Positions 50,409-58,568 of a stretch of 64,000 bases of DNA are shown here, one piece after another. Each line of letters starts with the position of its first letter. The first letter of the stretch is position 1. The translations under genes were made by a program, and so were the position numbers. The stretch lies in assembly GCF_036013975.1 (NCBI RefSeq), contig NZ_CP107904.1, forward strand, positions 6,535,001-6,599,000. Reading direction: 5' to 3'. The notes under the pieces are model-generated. The model did not search any database. It was not told the origin of the DNA and saw nothing but the letters and a program-made list of their open reading frames with translations. Source of the stretch: Kitasatospora sp. NBC_00458. GTDB taxonomy: Bacteria; Actinomycetota; Actinomycetes; Streptomycetales; Streptomycetaceae.

Positions 50409-50936
50409 ATGAGCGCCGACACGCCCCGCAGGATCATCGTTCTCCGCCACGCCAAGGCCGACTGGCCGAACGGCGTCGACGACCACGAGCGGCCGCTGGC
50501 CGACCGGGGCCGCCACCAGGCCCCCGAGGCCGGACGCTGGCTCGCCGATTCCGGCATCAACCCCGACTACGTGCTCTGCTCCACCGCCCTGCGCACCCGC
50601 GAGACGTGGAAGCTCGCCGCCCACGAGCTGCCCAAGCGCTCCCGCAGGACGGTGTACGAGGACCGGGTCTACGAGGCCAGTCCCGGCGAGATCATCGCCG
50701 TCCTCCAGGAAACCCCGGAGGACCACGCCGACCTGGTGCTGGTCGGCCACAACCCCGGCGTGCTCGGCCTGACCCAGGTGCTGGCCGGCGACGAGGGCGA
50801 CCGCGACGCGCTGGAGCGGCTGCGGCTCGGGGGCTTCCCGACGGCCGCCGTCGCGGTGCTCAGCTTCAGCGGCTCCTGGAAGAACGTCGAGCCGGGCGTG
50901 GCCGCCCTGGTCTCGTACTACACGCCCCAGGACTGA
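50409..50936 (+). CDS. SixA-like phosphohistidine phosphatase (histidine phosphatase superfamily)
   Basis: A 175-residue phosphatase. IIVLRHAKADWP (residues 9-19) holds the RHG-type catalytic His14 in RHAK form; CSTALRTRETW and LVLVGHNPGVLGL provide the second Arg and His. It resembles SixA, which dephosphorylates HPr/phosphotransfer His. ATG 50409 is chosen; AAGCTT (50396-50401), seven bases upstream, may be a -10 for a leaderless message and no ribosome site is visible. A 19-bp terminator follows 11 bases after the stop. Confidence 0.88.
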   Translation: MSADTPRRIIVLRHAKADWPNGVDDHERPLADRGRHQAPEAGRWLADSGINPDYVLCSTALRTRETWKLAAHELPKRSRRTVYEDRVYEASPGEIIAVLQETPEDHADLVLVGHNPGVLGLTQVLAGDEGDRDALERLRLGGFPTAAVAVLSFSGSWKNVEPGVAALVSYYTPQD

Positions 50937-50947
50937 GCCGACGGATG

Positions 50948-50988
50948 CAGGAAGGGGCGCGCGGACCATGTCCGCGCGCCCCTTCCTG
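50948..50988. terminator. Bidirectional terminator between sixA-like gene and serB
   Basis: Perfect 19-bp stem 50948-50966/50970-50988 with a CAT loop, followed by TT. Convergent position. Confidence 0.9.
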
Positions 50989-51037
50989 TTCCTACGCGTA
51001 CGGGCCGCTGCGCGTACGGCCCCCGTGGCCGCGCGGG

Positions 51038-52294
51038 CTAGTCGGTCGGCAGGCCGTCCAGGACGTCGGCCGCCTCGACCTCCTCGCGGGTGATCCCGAG
51101 CAGGTACAGCACGGTGTCCAGGAACGGCACGTTCACCGCGGTGTCCGCCGCCTCCCGGACCACCGGCTTGGCGTTGAACGCCACGCCCAGCCCGGCCGCG
51201 TTCAGCATGTCGAGGTCGTTGGCGCCGTCGCCGATCGCCACCGTCTGGGACAGCGGCACCTTGGCCTGCTCGGCGAACCGGGCCAGCCAGCGGGCCTTCC
51301 CCGCCCGGTCGACGATGTCGCCGACCACCCGGCCGGTGAACCTGCCGTCCTCCACCTCCAGGGTGTTGGCCGCCGCGTAGTCCAGCCCCAGCTGCTCCAC
51401 CAGGTGGTCGGTGACCTGGGTGAACCCGCCGGAGACCACCGCGACCTGGTAGCCCAGTCGCTGGAGCGTCCGGATCAGGGTGCGCGCCCCCGGCGTGAAC
51501 CGGACCTCCGCGCGCACCTTCTCGGTCACCCCGGCGTCCAGGCCGGCCAGCAGGGCCACCCGGGCGCGCAGCGACTCGGCGAAGTCCAGCTCGCCGCGCA
51601 TCGCCGCCGCCGTCACCTCGGCGACCTCCTGCTCGCAGCCCGCGTGGGCGGCGAACAGCTCGATCACCTCGTCCTGGATCAGCGTCGAGTCGACGTCCAT
51701 GACCACCAGCCGCTTGGCCCGCCGCTCCAGCCCGGCCGCCACCACGGCGACGTCCACCCGCTGGGTGGCCGCCTCCTGGGCCAGCTCGGCGCGCAGCCGG
51801 TCGGTGGCCACACCCGAGACGGCCAGCTCGACGGCGGTCACCGGGTACTTGGCGAGCCGGAAGACGCGGTCGATGTTGCCGCCGGCGGCGGTGATCCGGG
51901 AGGTGAGCGCGGAGACGGCGGCGGCGGTCAGCGGGTGGCCCAGGACGGTGACGTGGGACCGGCCCTCGCGGCGCGGCCGGTTGTCGCCGATGCCGGAGAT
52001 GATCTCGGCCTGGAGCTTCTGCTCCTCGGCCCAGCGGTGCACGACGGACCGCAGCCCGCCCTCGGCGCCGGGCGCGCCGGGCGGGGTGACCAGGGCGCAG
52101 AGCGTTATCCGGCCACGGGTCACCACCTGCTCGATGTCGATGACGTCGACGCCGAACCCGGCCAGGGTGGCGAAGAGGCCGGCGGTGATGCCGGGGCGGT
52201 CCTTGCCGAACACCTTGACGAGCAGGGTGCGCTCGTCCTCGGTCCGGGGCTGCGGGGCGGGGAACGGCTCGGCGGCCAAGGGCGATGCGTTCAT
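51038..52294 (-). CDS. serB: Phosphoserine phosphatase SerB
   Basis: A 418-residue enzyme for the last step of serine biosynthesis. Residues about 22-105 form an ACT-like domain (LLVKVFGKDRPGITAGLFAT) and a second ACT-like half follows to ~185, the long two-ACT form common in actinomycetes. The HAD catalytic domain has VVMDVDSTLIQDE with nucleophile Asp200 and acid/base Asp202, VAVVSGGFTQVTDHL (motif II) and AIGDGANDLDML (motif III/IV). ATG 52294 is used; in-frame sequence upstream appears non-coding. It is convergent with the SixA-like gene. Confidence 0.93.
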   Translation of the reverse strand: MNASPLAAEPFPAPQPRTEDERTLLVKVFGKDRPGITAGLFATLAGFGVDVIDIEQVVTRGRITLCALVTPPGAPGAEGGLRSVVHRWAEEQKLQAEIISGIGDNRPRREGRSHVTVLGHPLTAAAVSALTSRITAAGGNIDRVFRLAKYPVTAVELAVSGVATDRLRAELAQEAATQRVDVAVVAAGLERRAKRLVVMDVDSTLIQDEVIELFAAHAGCEQEVAEVTAAAMRGELDFAESLRARVALLAGLDAGVTEKVRAEVRFTPGARTLIRTLQRLGYQVAVVSGGFTQVTDHLVEQLGLDYAAANTLEVEDGRFTGRVVGDIVDRAGKARWLARFAEQAKVPLSQTVAIGDGANDLDMLNAAGLGVAFNAKPVVREAADTAVNVPFLDTVLYLLGITREEVEAADVLDGLPTD

Positions 52295-52715
52295 GGTGCC
52301 TCCCACGCTACCCGCCGCCCGAGGGGGCCACGGCACCCGTCCGCGTCGTGGACGCACCGGCGGCGCGGCGCGGACGGGAGCCGCGGCGGGCCGGGCCGGG
52401 GGACGGCCGGGGGACGGCCGAGGCCCGGCCGGGGCGGTGCCCCGGTGCGGCCCCGGTGCGCCCCGGGACGCGGTGCGGGCGTGCCGTGGACGCGCCGGGT
52501 GGACGTCGCGCGGGTACTGCGCGCACGCCGCGTACGGGCCGTGGACGCACGGTTCGGGGGCCGTCCGCGAATCGTTGCCGCCTGGTCACAGTCACCGGGG
52601 TCGACTTTCACCGACGGCCGACGGGCTGGAATGATTCCCCCGTCAGATTCACGATCATTTCGCCCCGGGACGGGGCGCACCATCGGGGGAACCGAGAGAG
52701 CGGGGCAGGCGCGCA
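52295..52715. promoter_or_regulatory. Divergent region serB / FHA-ABC transporter, 421 bp
   Basis: The serB-proximal half is very G/C-rich without clear sites. The half toward the transporter is AT-richer, with a self-complementary GGAATGATTCC at 52628-52638 and likely promoter elements between 52560 and 52670. No gene is supported. Confidence 0.4.
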
Positions 52716-55310
52716 GTGCCGCAACTCGTCATCGAGATCAACGGACAGCAGCGGACTCTGGAGCCGGGGCGGTCCTACACCATCGGTCGCAACCCGCAGT
52801 CGGACTTCCCGTTCGACGACGCGCGGGTGTCCTGGCACCACGCCACCATCTCCTTCAACGGGACGGGCTGGCAGCTGGACGACCACGGGAGTACCAACGG
52901 CACCTGGACCGGCGGGGCCCGCACCATGCAGGCCGCGCTCTTCCCGGGCGCCGCGGTCAACCTCGGCAACGCCGAGAACGGCCCCCGGCTCGCCTTCTCC
53001 GCGCCGGCCCAGGCCGCCGCCCAGGCCCCGGCCTGGCACGAGGCCGCCACCAGCCGCAGCGCCGCCCCGCAGGCCCAGGCCGCCCAGCCGCAGGCGCAGC
53101 AGCCGTGGGCCCAGCAGGCCCCGGCGGCCCAGCAGCCGTACCCGCAGCAGGGCCAGCCCCAGTGGCCCGGCCAGCAGCAGCCCTACCCGCAGCAGCAGGC
53201 GCAGCAGCCGTACCCGGCGCAGCAGGGCTTCCCGCACCAGCAGGGCGTCCCCCAGCAGGGGGCCGCGCCGCACGAGGGGCCCGGCGGCCCGCAGCCGACG
53301 GTCATCCGCAACCTGACCGCCGGCATGAACACCATCCGGATCGGCCGCGCGCTCGACAACGACATCGTGGTCTCCGACCTCCAGGTCTCCCGCCACCACG
53401 CCGAGCTGCGCCAGCTGCCCGACGGCCGGTACGAGATCGTCGACCTGGGCAGCCACAACGGCATCTTCCTCAACGGTCTGCGGGTCGAGCGCCAGCTGAT
53501 CGGCCCGCAGGACCGCCTGACGGTCGGCCACTCCAGCTTCGTGCTGGTCGGCGACCAGCTCCAGGAGTTCGTCGACACCGGCGCCGTCTCCTTCTCCGCC
53601 CGCCACCTGACCGTCGAGGTCGACTTCAAGGGCGGCAAGAAGGTCCTGCTCAACGACGTCAGCTTCGGCGTCCCGGAGAAGTCCCTGGTGGCCGTCATCG
53701 GCCCGTCGGGCTCCGGCAAGTCGACCCTGCTGCGCGCCCTCACCGGCTACCGCCCGGCCGACCGCGGCGACGTCCTCTACGACGGCCGCAACCTGTACAA
53801 GCAGTTCGCCGAGCTGCGTTCGCGGATCGGCCTGGTGCCGCAGTCGGAGATCCTGCACAAGGAGCTGACCGTCCGCACCGGCCTCAAGTACGCGGCCCGG
53901 CTGCGCTTCCCCGGCGACACCGAGCCGCGCGAGCGCGAGGCCCGGATCGACGAGGTGCTCTACGAGCTGCGCCTGGACAAGCGTGCCGACAACCGGATCA
54001 CCGCGCTCTCCGGCGGCCAGCAGAAGCGCGTCTCGGTCGCGCTGGAGCTGCTCACCAAGCCGTCGCTGATCTTCCTGGACGAGCCCACCTCGGGCCTCGA
54101 CCCGGGCATGGACCGCGAGGTCATGCAGATGCTGCGCGGTCTCGCCGACGACGGCCGCACCATCCTGGTCGTGACCCACTCGGTGGCGGAGCTGGCGCTC
54201 TGCGACCGGCTGCTGGTGATGGCGCCGGGCGGTTCGGTGGCCTACTTCGGTCCGCCGGACGAGGCGCTGCACTTCTTCGGGTACGAGACCTGGGCCGACG
54301 TCTTCCAGGCCTTCGAGAACTACCCGGACCACGACTGGGCCGGGCGCTACCGCGGTTCGGTGCACTACCAGCAGTACTCGGCGGACGTGGAGTCCGGCGC
54401 CGTGCAGTCGGCGCCGATCGTCCAGGAGGCGGTCCGCCCGCCGAAGCCGCAGAGCTGGGGCTCGCAGCTGTGGACGCTGATCCGCCGCTACGCCTCGGTG
54501 CTCGCCTCGGACCGGGGCTTCCTGGCCCTGTCGGTGCTGCTGCCCGCGGTGCTCGGCGCGGTCAGCGTGCTGATCCCGAACGAACCCGGTCTGGCCCCGA
54601 ACCCCAAGTCGCAGCTCGGCCTGAACAGCGGCGCGGCGACGATCATGCTGATCCTGGCGATCGGGGCGTGCTTCTCCGGGGCGGCCAACTCGGTCCGCGA
54701 GCTGATCAAGGAACGGGCGATCTACGAACGGGAACGGGCCACCGGGCTCTCCCGCTCGGCGTACATGATGTCCAAGATCATCGTGCTGGGCTTCTTCAGC
54801 GTGATCCAGGGCGCGATCATCTCGGCGGTCGGCTTCCTGCCGCGCAAGCTGCCCGAGCACGGCCTGGTCGTCAAGGACCTGCCCATCATCGAGATGAGCC
54901 TCGGCCTGATCCTGCTGAGCTTCGCGTCGATGATGTTCGGCCTGGCGATCTCGGCCCTGGTCAAGACCGCCGAGAAGACCATGCCGCTGCTGGTCATGTT
55001 CGCGATCATCCAGGTCGTCTTCACCGGCTGCCTCTTCCAGATCTTCTCCAAGCCCGGCCTGGAGCAGTTCGCCTGGCTGATGCCCGCCCGCTGGGGTACC
55101 GGCATGGTCGCCACCACGCTCGACCTCTCGCACCTGCTCGGCCCCTGGAACAAGGACTTCCAGAACCCCGAGTACGACGCGCTCTGGGGCCACAACGCCG
55201 GCCAGTTCTGGCTGGACGCCGGCGTGCTGATCGCGATGTCGGTCGTCATCGGCGTCGTCGTGACCCGCCTCCAGCGCCGCCACGAGCCCGAGGTCATGCA
55301 GAAGGGCTGA
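52716..55310 (+). CDS. Double-FHA ABC-2-type transporter (fused ATPase and permease)
   Basis: An 864-residue fusion. FHA domain 1 (about 15-90) reads SYTIGRNPQSDFPFDDARVS; a Gln/Ala/Pro-rich linker (about 95-185) follows; FHA domain 2 (about 195-280) reads TIRIGRALDNDIVVSDLQVS. The ABC cassette (about 300-530) has IGPSGSGKSTLLRAL, LSGGQQKRVSVALELL and LIFLDEPTSGLDPGMDREV. A C-terminal ABC-2 permease with six helices (about 595-855) completes a reverse-order half-transporter like the ABCG group. FHA domains bind phospho-Thr peptides, so Ser/Thr kinases may regulate it, as for Rv1747 of M. tuberculosis. GTG 52716 is used. Confidence 0.92.
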   Translation: MPQLVIEINGQQRTLEPGRSYTIGRNPQSDFPFDDARVSWHHATISFNGTGWQLDDHGSTNGTWTGGARTMQAALFPGAAVNLGNAENGPRLAFSAPAQAAAQAPAWHEAATSRSAAPQAQAAQPQAQQPWAQQAPAAQQPYPQQGQPQWPGQQQPYPQQQAQQPYPAQQGFPHQQGVPQQGAAPHEGPGGPQPTVIRNLTAGMNTIRIGRALDNDIVVSDLQVSRHHAELRQLPDGRYEIVDLGSHNGIFLNGLRVERQLIGPQDRLTVGHSSFVLVGDQLQEFVDTGAVSFSARHLTVEVDFKGGKKVLLNDVSFGVPEKSLVAVIGPSGSGKSTLLRALTGYRPADRGDVLYDGRNLYKQFAELRSRIGLVPQSEILHKELTVRTGLKYAARLRFPGDTEPREREARIDEVLYELRLDKRADNRITALSGGQQKRVSVALELLTKPSLIFLDEPTSGLDPGMDREVMQMLRGLADDGRTILVVTHSVAELALCDRLLVMAPGGSVAYFGPPDEALHFFGYETWADVFQAFENYPDHDWAGRYRGSVHYQQYSADVESGAVQSAPIVQEAVRPPKPQSWGSQLWTLIRRYASVLASDRGFLALSVLLPAVLGAVSVLIPNEPGLAPNPKSQLGLNSGAATIMLILAIGACFSGAANSVRELIKERAIYERERATGLSRSAYMMSKIIVLGFFSVIQGAIISAVGFLPRKLPEHGLVVKDLPIIEMSLGLILLSFASMMFGLAISALVKTAEKTMPLLVMFAIIQVVFTGCLFQIFSKPGLEQFAWLMPARWGTGMVATTLDLSHLLGPWNKDFQNPEYDALWGHNAGQFWLDAGVLIAMSVVIGVVVTRLQRRHEPEVMQKG

Positions 55311-55333
55311 CCCCCTTCCGCACCGGCCGCGCC

Positions 55334-55393
55334 GCTCACCGCCGCACCGCTCACCGCCCGACCGCTCACCGCCTGAGCGCTCACCGCCTGAGC
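55334..55393. repeat. Four 15-bp tandem repeats (GCTCACCGCC + 5)
   Basis: GCTCACCGCC starts at 55334, 55349, 55364 and 55379, exactly 15 bp apart; spacers GCACC, CGACC, TGAGC, TGAGC. Just downstream of the FHA-ABC stop. Confidence 0.75.
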
Positions 55394-55400
55394 GCCGCCC

Positions 55401-55435
55401 AGGGGCGGCCCACCCCACCGGGGAGGGCCGCCCCT
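55401..55435 (+). terminator. Terminator after the FHA-ABC gene
   Basis: Stem AGGGGCGGCCC/GGGCCGCCCCT with a 13-base loop. The 358-bp region up to the next gene otherwise holds the tandem repeats and featureless G/C-rich sequence. Confidence 0.7.
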
Positions 55436-55656
55436 CGGCGTTCCGCCGTCCGGCGGCCTCGCCGCCCGGAGCGGCGGCCGCCGGTGTCCGGCCGAGGCTT
55501 CCCCCGTTGTTTCCCCCGCGTTCGCCGCCCCGCACGCCGGCCCCGAGCGCCGGCCCCGCCCGTCGGCCCCGTGACCCGGCCCCGGAGGAAGGCCTAGGTC
55601 TCCGGACCCGGGACCGGCCCTGCCCCGGACCGACGCGACCGCCCCGCGGGCGGCGG

Positions 55657-55669
55657 TAGGTTGGCGGTA
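55657..55669 (+). promoter_or_regulatory. -10 box for a leaderless histidine kinase transcript
   Basis: TAGGTT (55657-55662), six bases before ATG 55669. No ribosome site. Confidence 0.5.
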
Positions 55670-56910
55670 TGCCCACCGTGCCCAGCGACCACCGGCACGC
55701 CGGCCTGCTGCCCGTCGACCGCATCCCGGTCGGCCCGCCGCCGGACGGCACCCTGCCCGCCTGCGAGCCCTGCCTCGCCGGTATCGAGGCCGTCAGCCAG
55801 GCCCTGCTCGGGATGAGCCGCCACCTGGAGGTCCGCGAGGTCCTGCGCCGGATCACCGCCTCCGCCCGCCGACTGCTCGGCGCCGAGTACGCGGCCCTCG
55901 GCGTCCCCGACGACCACGGCGGCTTCGCCCAGTTCGTCGTCGACGGCGTCACCGACGAGCAGTGGAAGGCCATCGGCCCGCTGCCCCGCCAGCACGGCGT
56001 CCTCGCCGCGATGCTCCACGAGACCGGCCCGATCCGGCTCGCCGACGTCCGGCAGGCCCCCGCCTTCGGCGGCTGGCCCTCCGCCCACCCCCAGCTCGGC
56101 GCCTTCCTCGGCATGCCCATCGTCGACACCGACCACGCCGACGACGAACCCGAGGTCCTCGGCGTCATCTACCTCGCCAACAAGCAGGGCGGCGGCGGCT
56201 TCACCGACCACGACGAGGAGCTGCTGCGGATACTCGCCGCACACGCGGCCCTCGCCCTCTACAACGCCCGCCTCTACGAGCGCAGCCGCGAACTCACCCT
56301 GGCCGGCGAGCGCGCCCGGATCGCCCACGACCTGCACGACGCCGTCTCGCAGAAGCTCTTCTCGCTGCGCCTCACCGCCAAGGCCGCCGCCAAACTGGTC
56401 GACCGCGACCCGGCCCGCGCCCGCGCCGAACTCGCCGAGGTCGCCCGGCTCGCCGCCGAGGCCGCCGACGAACTGCGCGCCGTCGTCGTCGAACTGCGCC
56501 CCGCCGCCCTGGAGGAGGACGGCCTCTCCGCCACCCTCGCCTCCCAGGTGCAGGTCCTCGACCGCGCCCACGGCGCCGACATCGCCTTCGCCGCCGACGG
56601 CGTGCGCGCCCTGCCGCCCGCCCAGGAGGCGGCCGTGCTGCGGGTCGCCCAGGAGGCCCTGCACAACGCGCTGCGCCACTCCGACGCCCGCCGCGTCACC
56701 GTCACCCTGGCGGGCACCTCGGGCCGCGGCGCCGTGCTGCGGGTCAGCGACAACGGCCGGGGCTTCGACCCCGAGTCCGTCCGCCGGGCCGGCCGCCACC
56801 TCGGCCTGGCCTCGATGCGCGACCGCGCCGCCGCCGTCGGCGGCCGGCTCACCCTGGAATCGGCCCCCGGCAGGGGAACGGTCGTCGAGATGGAGGTCCC
56901 CGGTGCCTGA
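55669..56910 (+). CDS. GAF-domain sensor histidine kinase (NarL/DesK type)
   Basis: A 413-residue soluble kinase without membrane helices. A GAF domain spans about residues 50-195 (LLGAEYAALGVPDDHGGFAQ). The dimerisation/phosphoacceptor helix is RARIAHDLHDAVSQKLFSLR with His220, the HisKA_3 type. The HATPase domain (about 310-413) has VAQEALHNALRHSDARRVTV, SDNGRGFDP and GLASMRDRAAAVGG. The GAF may bind a small ligand, haem or flavin; the sequence does not decide. The stop is within the overlapping response-regulator start, so the pair forms a two-component system. Confidence 0.93.
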   Translation: MPTVPSDHRHAGLLPVDRIPVGPPPDGTLPACEPCLAGIEAVSQALLGMSRHLEVREVLRRITASARRLLGAEYAALGVPDDHGGFAQFVVDGVTDEQWKAIGPLPRQHGVLAAMLHETGPIRLADVRQAPAFGGWPSAHPQLGAFLGMPIVDTDHADDEPEVLGVIYLANKQGGGGFTDHDEELLRILAAHAALALYNARLYERSRELTLAGERARIAHDLHDAVSQKLFSLRLTAKAAAKLVDRDPARARAELAEVARLAAEAADELRAVVVELRPAALEEDGLSATLASQVQVLDRAHGADIAFAADGVRALPPAQEAAVLRVAQEALHNALRHSDARRVTVTLAGTSGRGAVLRVSDNGRGFDPESVRRAGRHLGLASMRDRAAAVGGRLTLESAPGRGTVVEMEVPGA

Positions 56911-57556
56911 CACCGTGTCCGCGATCCGCGTCCTGCTCGTCGACGACCACCAGGTGGTCCGCCGGGGCCTGCGCACCTTCCTGGAGGTGCAGGACGACAT
57001 CGAGGTGGTCGGCGAGGCCGCCGACGGCGCGGAGGGCGTCGACCAGGCCCGCGCGCTCGACCCGGACGTCGTCCTGATGGACCTCAAGATGCCCGGCGTG
57101 GACGGCATCGAGGCGCTGCGCACGCTCAAGGACGAGGGCAGCCGGGCCCGGATCCTGATCGTCACCAGCTTCACCGAGCACCGCACGATGGTCCCCGCCC
57201 TGCGGGCCGGCGCCGCCGGGTACGTGTACAAGGACGTCGACCCGGAGGCGCTGGCCGGTGCGATCCGCTCGGTCCACGCCGGCCACGTGCTGCTCCAGCC
57301 GGAGCTGGCCGAGGCGCTGCTCGCCGACGACGGCCCGCGCGCCCCGCAGGGCCGCGGCGGCACCCTCACCGAGCGCGAGCGCGAGGTGCTCGGGCACATC
57401 GCCGACGGCCGCTCCAACCGGGAGATCGCGCGCAGCCTGCACCTGTCCGAGAAGACCGTGAAGACGCACGTCTCCAACATCCTGATGAAGCTGGACCTCG
57501 CCGACCGGACCCAGGCCGCGCTCTGGGCCGTCCGCAACGGCGAGACGCGCGCGTAG
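56903..57556 (+). CDS. LuxR-type response regulator
   Basis: A 217-residue NarL-family regulator. The receiver has the acidic pair D14/D15 (VLLVDDHQ), phospho-acceptor Asp60 (VVLMDLKMPG), and the Thr/Lys switch (IVTSF, YVYKDVDPE). The C-terminal HTH reads TLTEREREVLGHIADGRSNR, EIARSLHLSEKTVKTHVSN. GTG 56903 overlaps the kinase stop by eight bases; GTG 56915 is an alternative. It is co-transcribed with and cognate to the upstream GAF kinase; target genes unknown. A 16-bp hairpin follows. Confidence 0.93.
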   Translation: MPDTVSAIRVLLVDDHQVVRRGLRTFLEVQDDIEVVGEAADGAEGVDQARALDPDVVLMDLKMPGVDGIEALRTLKDEGSRARILIVTSFTEHRTMVPALRAGAAGYVYKDVDPEALAGAIRSVHAGHVLLQPELAEALLADDGPRAPQGRGGTLTEREREVLGHIADGRSNREIARSLHLSEKTVKTHVSNILMKLDLADRTQAALWAVRNGETRA

Positions 57557-57586
57557 CGGGCGGCGGGGGAGCGGGGCAGCGGAGGA

Positions 57587-57620
57587 GCGGGGGCGGCCCG
57601 GGAGCCCGGGCCGCCCCCGC
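57587..57620. terminator. Bidirectional terminator after the response regulator
   Basis: Perfect 16-bp inverted repeat 57587-57602/57605-57620. Two bases before the stop codon of the convergent hypothetical gene. Confidence 0.8.
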
Positions 57621-57622
57621 CG

Positions 57623-58420
57623 TCAGCCCTTCTCGTCCACCAGCGCGTTGTACGCCGCGACCTGCGCCCGGCGGGCCGTCCGCCAGAGCGGCGCCAGTAC
57701 CGCCTGCCGGGCCGCGATCTCGGACGCGCTGACCGCCGCGCCGTGACTGCCGGACGCGATCGACAGCAGCGCCGCGACCTGCCGCGCCGACTCCAGCACC
57801 CGCACGGCGCGCGGCGGGTAGCCCGGCGCGAGCAGCTCGGCGTGCCCGCGCCGCCGGTACGCCTCCAGCGCCCGCAGCGCCTCCGGACCGGCACCGGCGA
57901 CGTCCAGCCGGGTCAGCAGCAGCGTCGCCTCGCGCAGCCCGTCGGTCAGCTCGTACTCGGCCTCGTGCAGCGAGGGCACGTCGGCCGGCGGGGCGTCGTT
58001 CACCTCGTGGCAGCGCCAGAGCACGGTCGCCGAGCGGTCCCCGGGCGGGCCGAACACCTCGACCTCCGGCACCAGCCCCAGCGGCACCCCGACCGCCAGC
58101 ACCGCCTCGCCGGCCGCCATCGCGCGGTCGTTGAACGGCGCCGGCCCGGTCAGCCCCAGCGGGTGCCCGGCCGAGGGCAGTGCCAGCCGCAGGCCCTTCA
58201 CACCCAGGACCCGGAGCCGCCCCAGCGCCCAGGTGAGCCCGTGCCGCTCGTCCGGGCCGTCCCCGGGCAGACCGGTCACGCGGTGGCTCTCGTCACTCCC
58301 CAGCACCGCCGCGGCGGCGTTGTCGGGCGGCGCCAGACCGGCCAGCAGGGCATTGCCCCAGGCGGCCAGCCGTCCCGAACGGGGCTCTTCGTACGGATTG
58401 TCGGCAGGAGTCGCGAGCAT
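57623..58420 (-). CDS. Conserved actinobacterial hypothetical protein
   Basis: A 265-residue cytosolic protein I cannot assign. It starts MLATPADNPYEEPRSGRLAA, has a central strand-rich part (VKGLRLALPSAGHPLGLTGP and FNDRAMAAGEAVLAVGVPLG) and a long C-terminal helical part (LRALEAYRRRGHAELLAPGY, RRAQVAAYNALVDEKG). No signal peptide, membrane helix or catalytic motif is seen. TAGGCT lies six bases before ATG 58420, so the transcript appears leaderless. It diverges from the ABC ATPase gene, a neighbourhood kept in several Streptomyces by my recollection. Confidence 0.7.
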   Translation of the reverse strand: MLATPADNPYEEPRSGRLAAWGNALLAGLAPPDNAAAAVLGSDESHRVTGLPGDGPDERHGLTWALGRLRVLGVKGLRLALPSAGHPLGLTGPAPFNDRAMAAGEAVLAVGVPLGLVPEVEVFGPPGDRSATVLWRCHEVNDAPPADVPSLHEAEYELTDGLREATLLLTRLDVAGAGPEALRALEAYRRRGHAELLAPGYPPRAVRVLESARQVAALLSIASGSHGAAVSASEIAARQAVLAPLWRTARRAQVAAYNALVDEKG

Positions 58421-58432
58421 CCGGCCAGCCTA
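58421..58432 (-). promoter_or_regulatory. -10 box for a leaderless hypothetical gene
   Basis: Minus-strand TAGGCT (58432-58427), six bases before ATG 58420. A plus-strand TAGGCT at 58513-58518 may serve the divergent ABC gene. Confidence 0.5.
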
Positions 58433-58568
58433 CGGAATCGGCGGTCATCCGCGTGGCGTAGGTTTGCCCATGCGCGTGCGGCGCACCCACTCCGTGCCCA
58501 CCGGCCGCCGGAGTAGGCTGCCCGCCCGCACCGACGGCCGTATTTCTGTTTTGGGGAAGGCGTAGGTC

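Noticed and set aside
50351..55597. 1748-codon plus-strand open frame across sixA, serB and the FHA-ABC gene
   Set aside because: Out of frame with three well-supported genes; composition is Arg/Pro/Gly-rich with no domains. High GC removes stop codons.
55311..55668. Possible CRISPR-like array in the repeats after the FHA-ABC gene
   Set aside because: Unit is only 15 bp with 5-bp spacers, four copies, and no cas genes; a simple tandem repeat.
52608..56168. 1186-codon minus-strand open frame opposite the FHA-ABC transporter
   Set aside because: Antisense shadow; product is dominated by Leu/Gly/Arg/Asp strings and the opposite strand carries Walker and FHA motifs.
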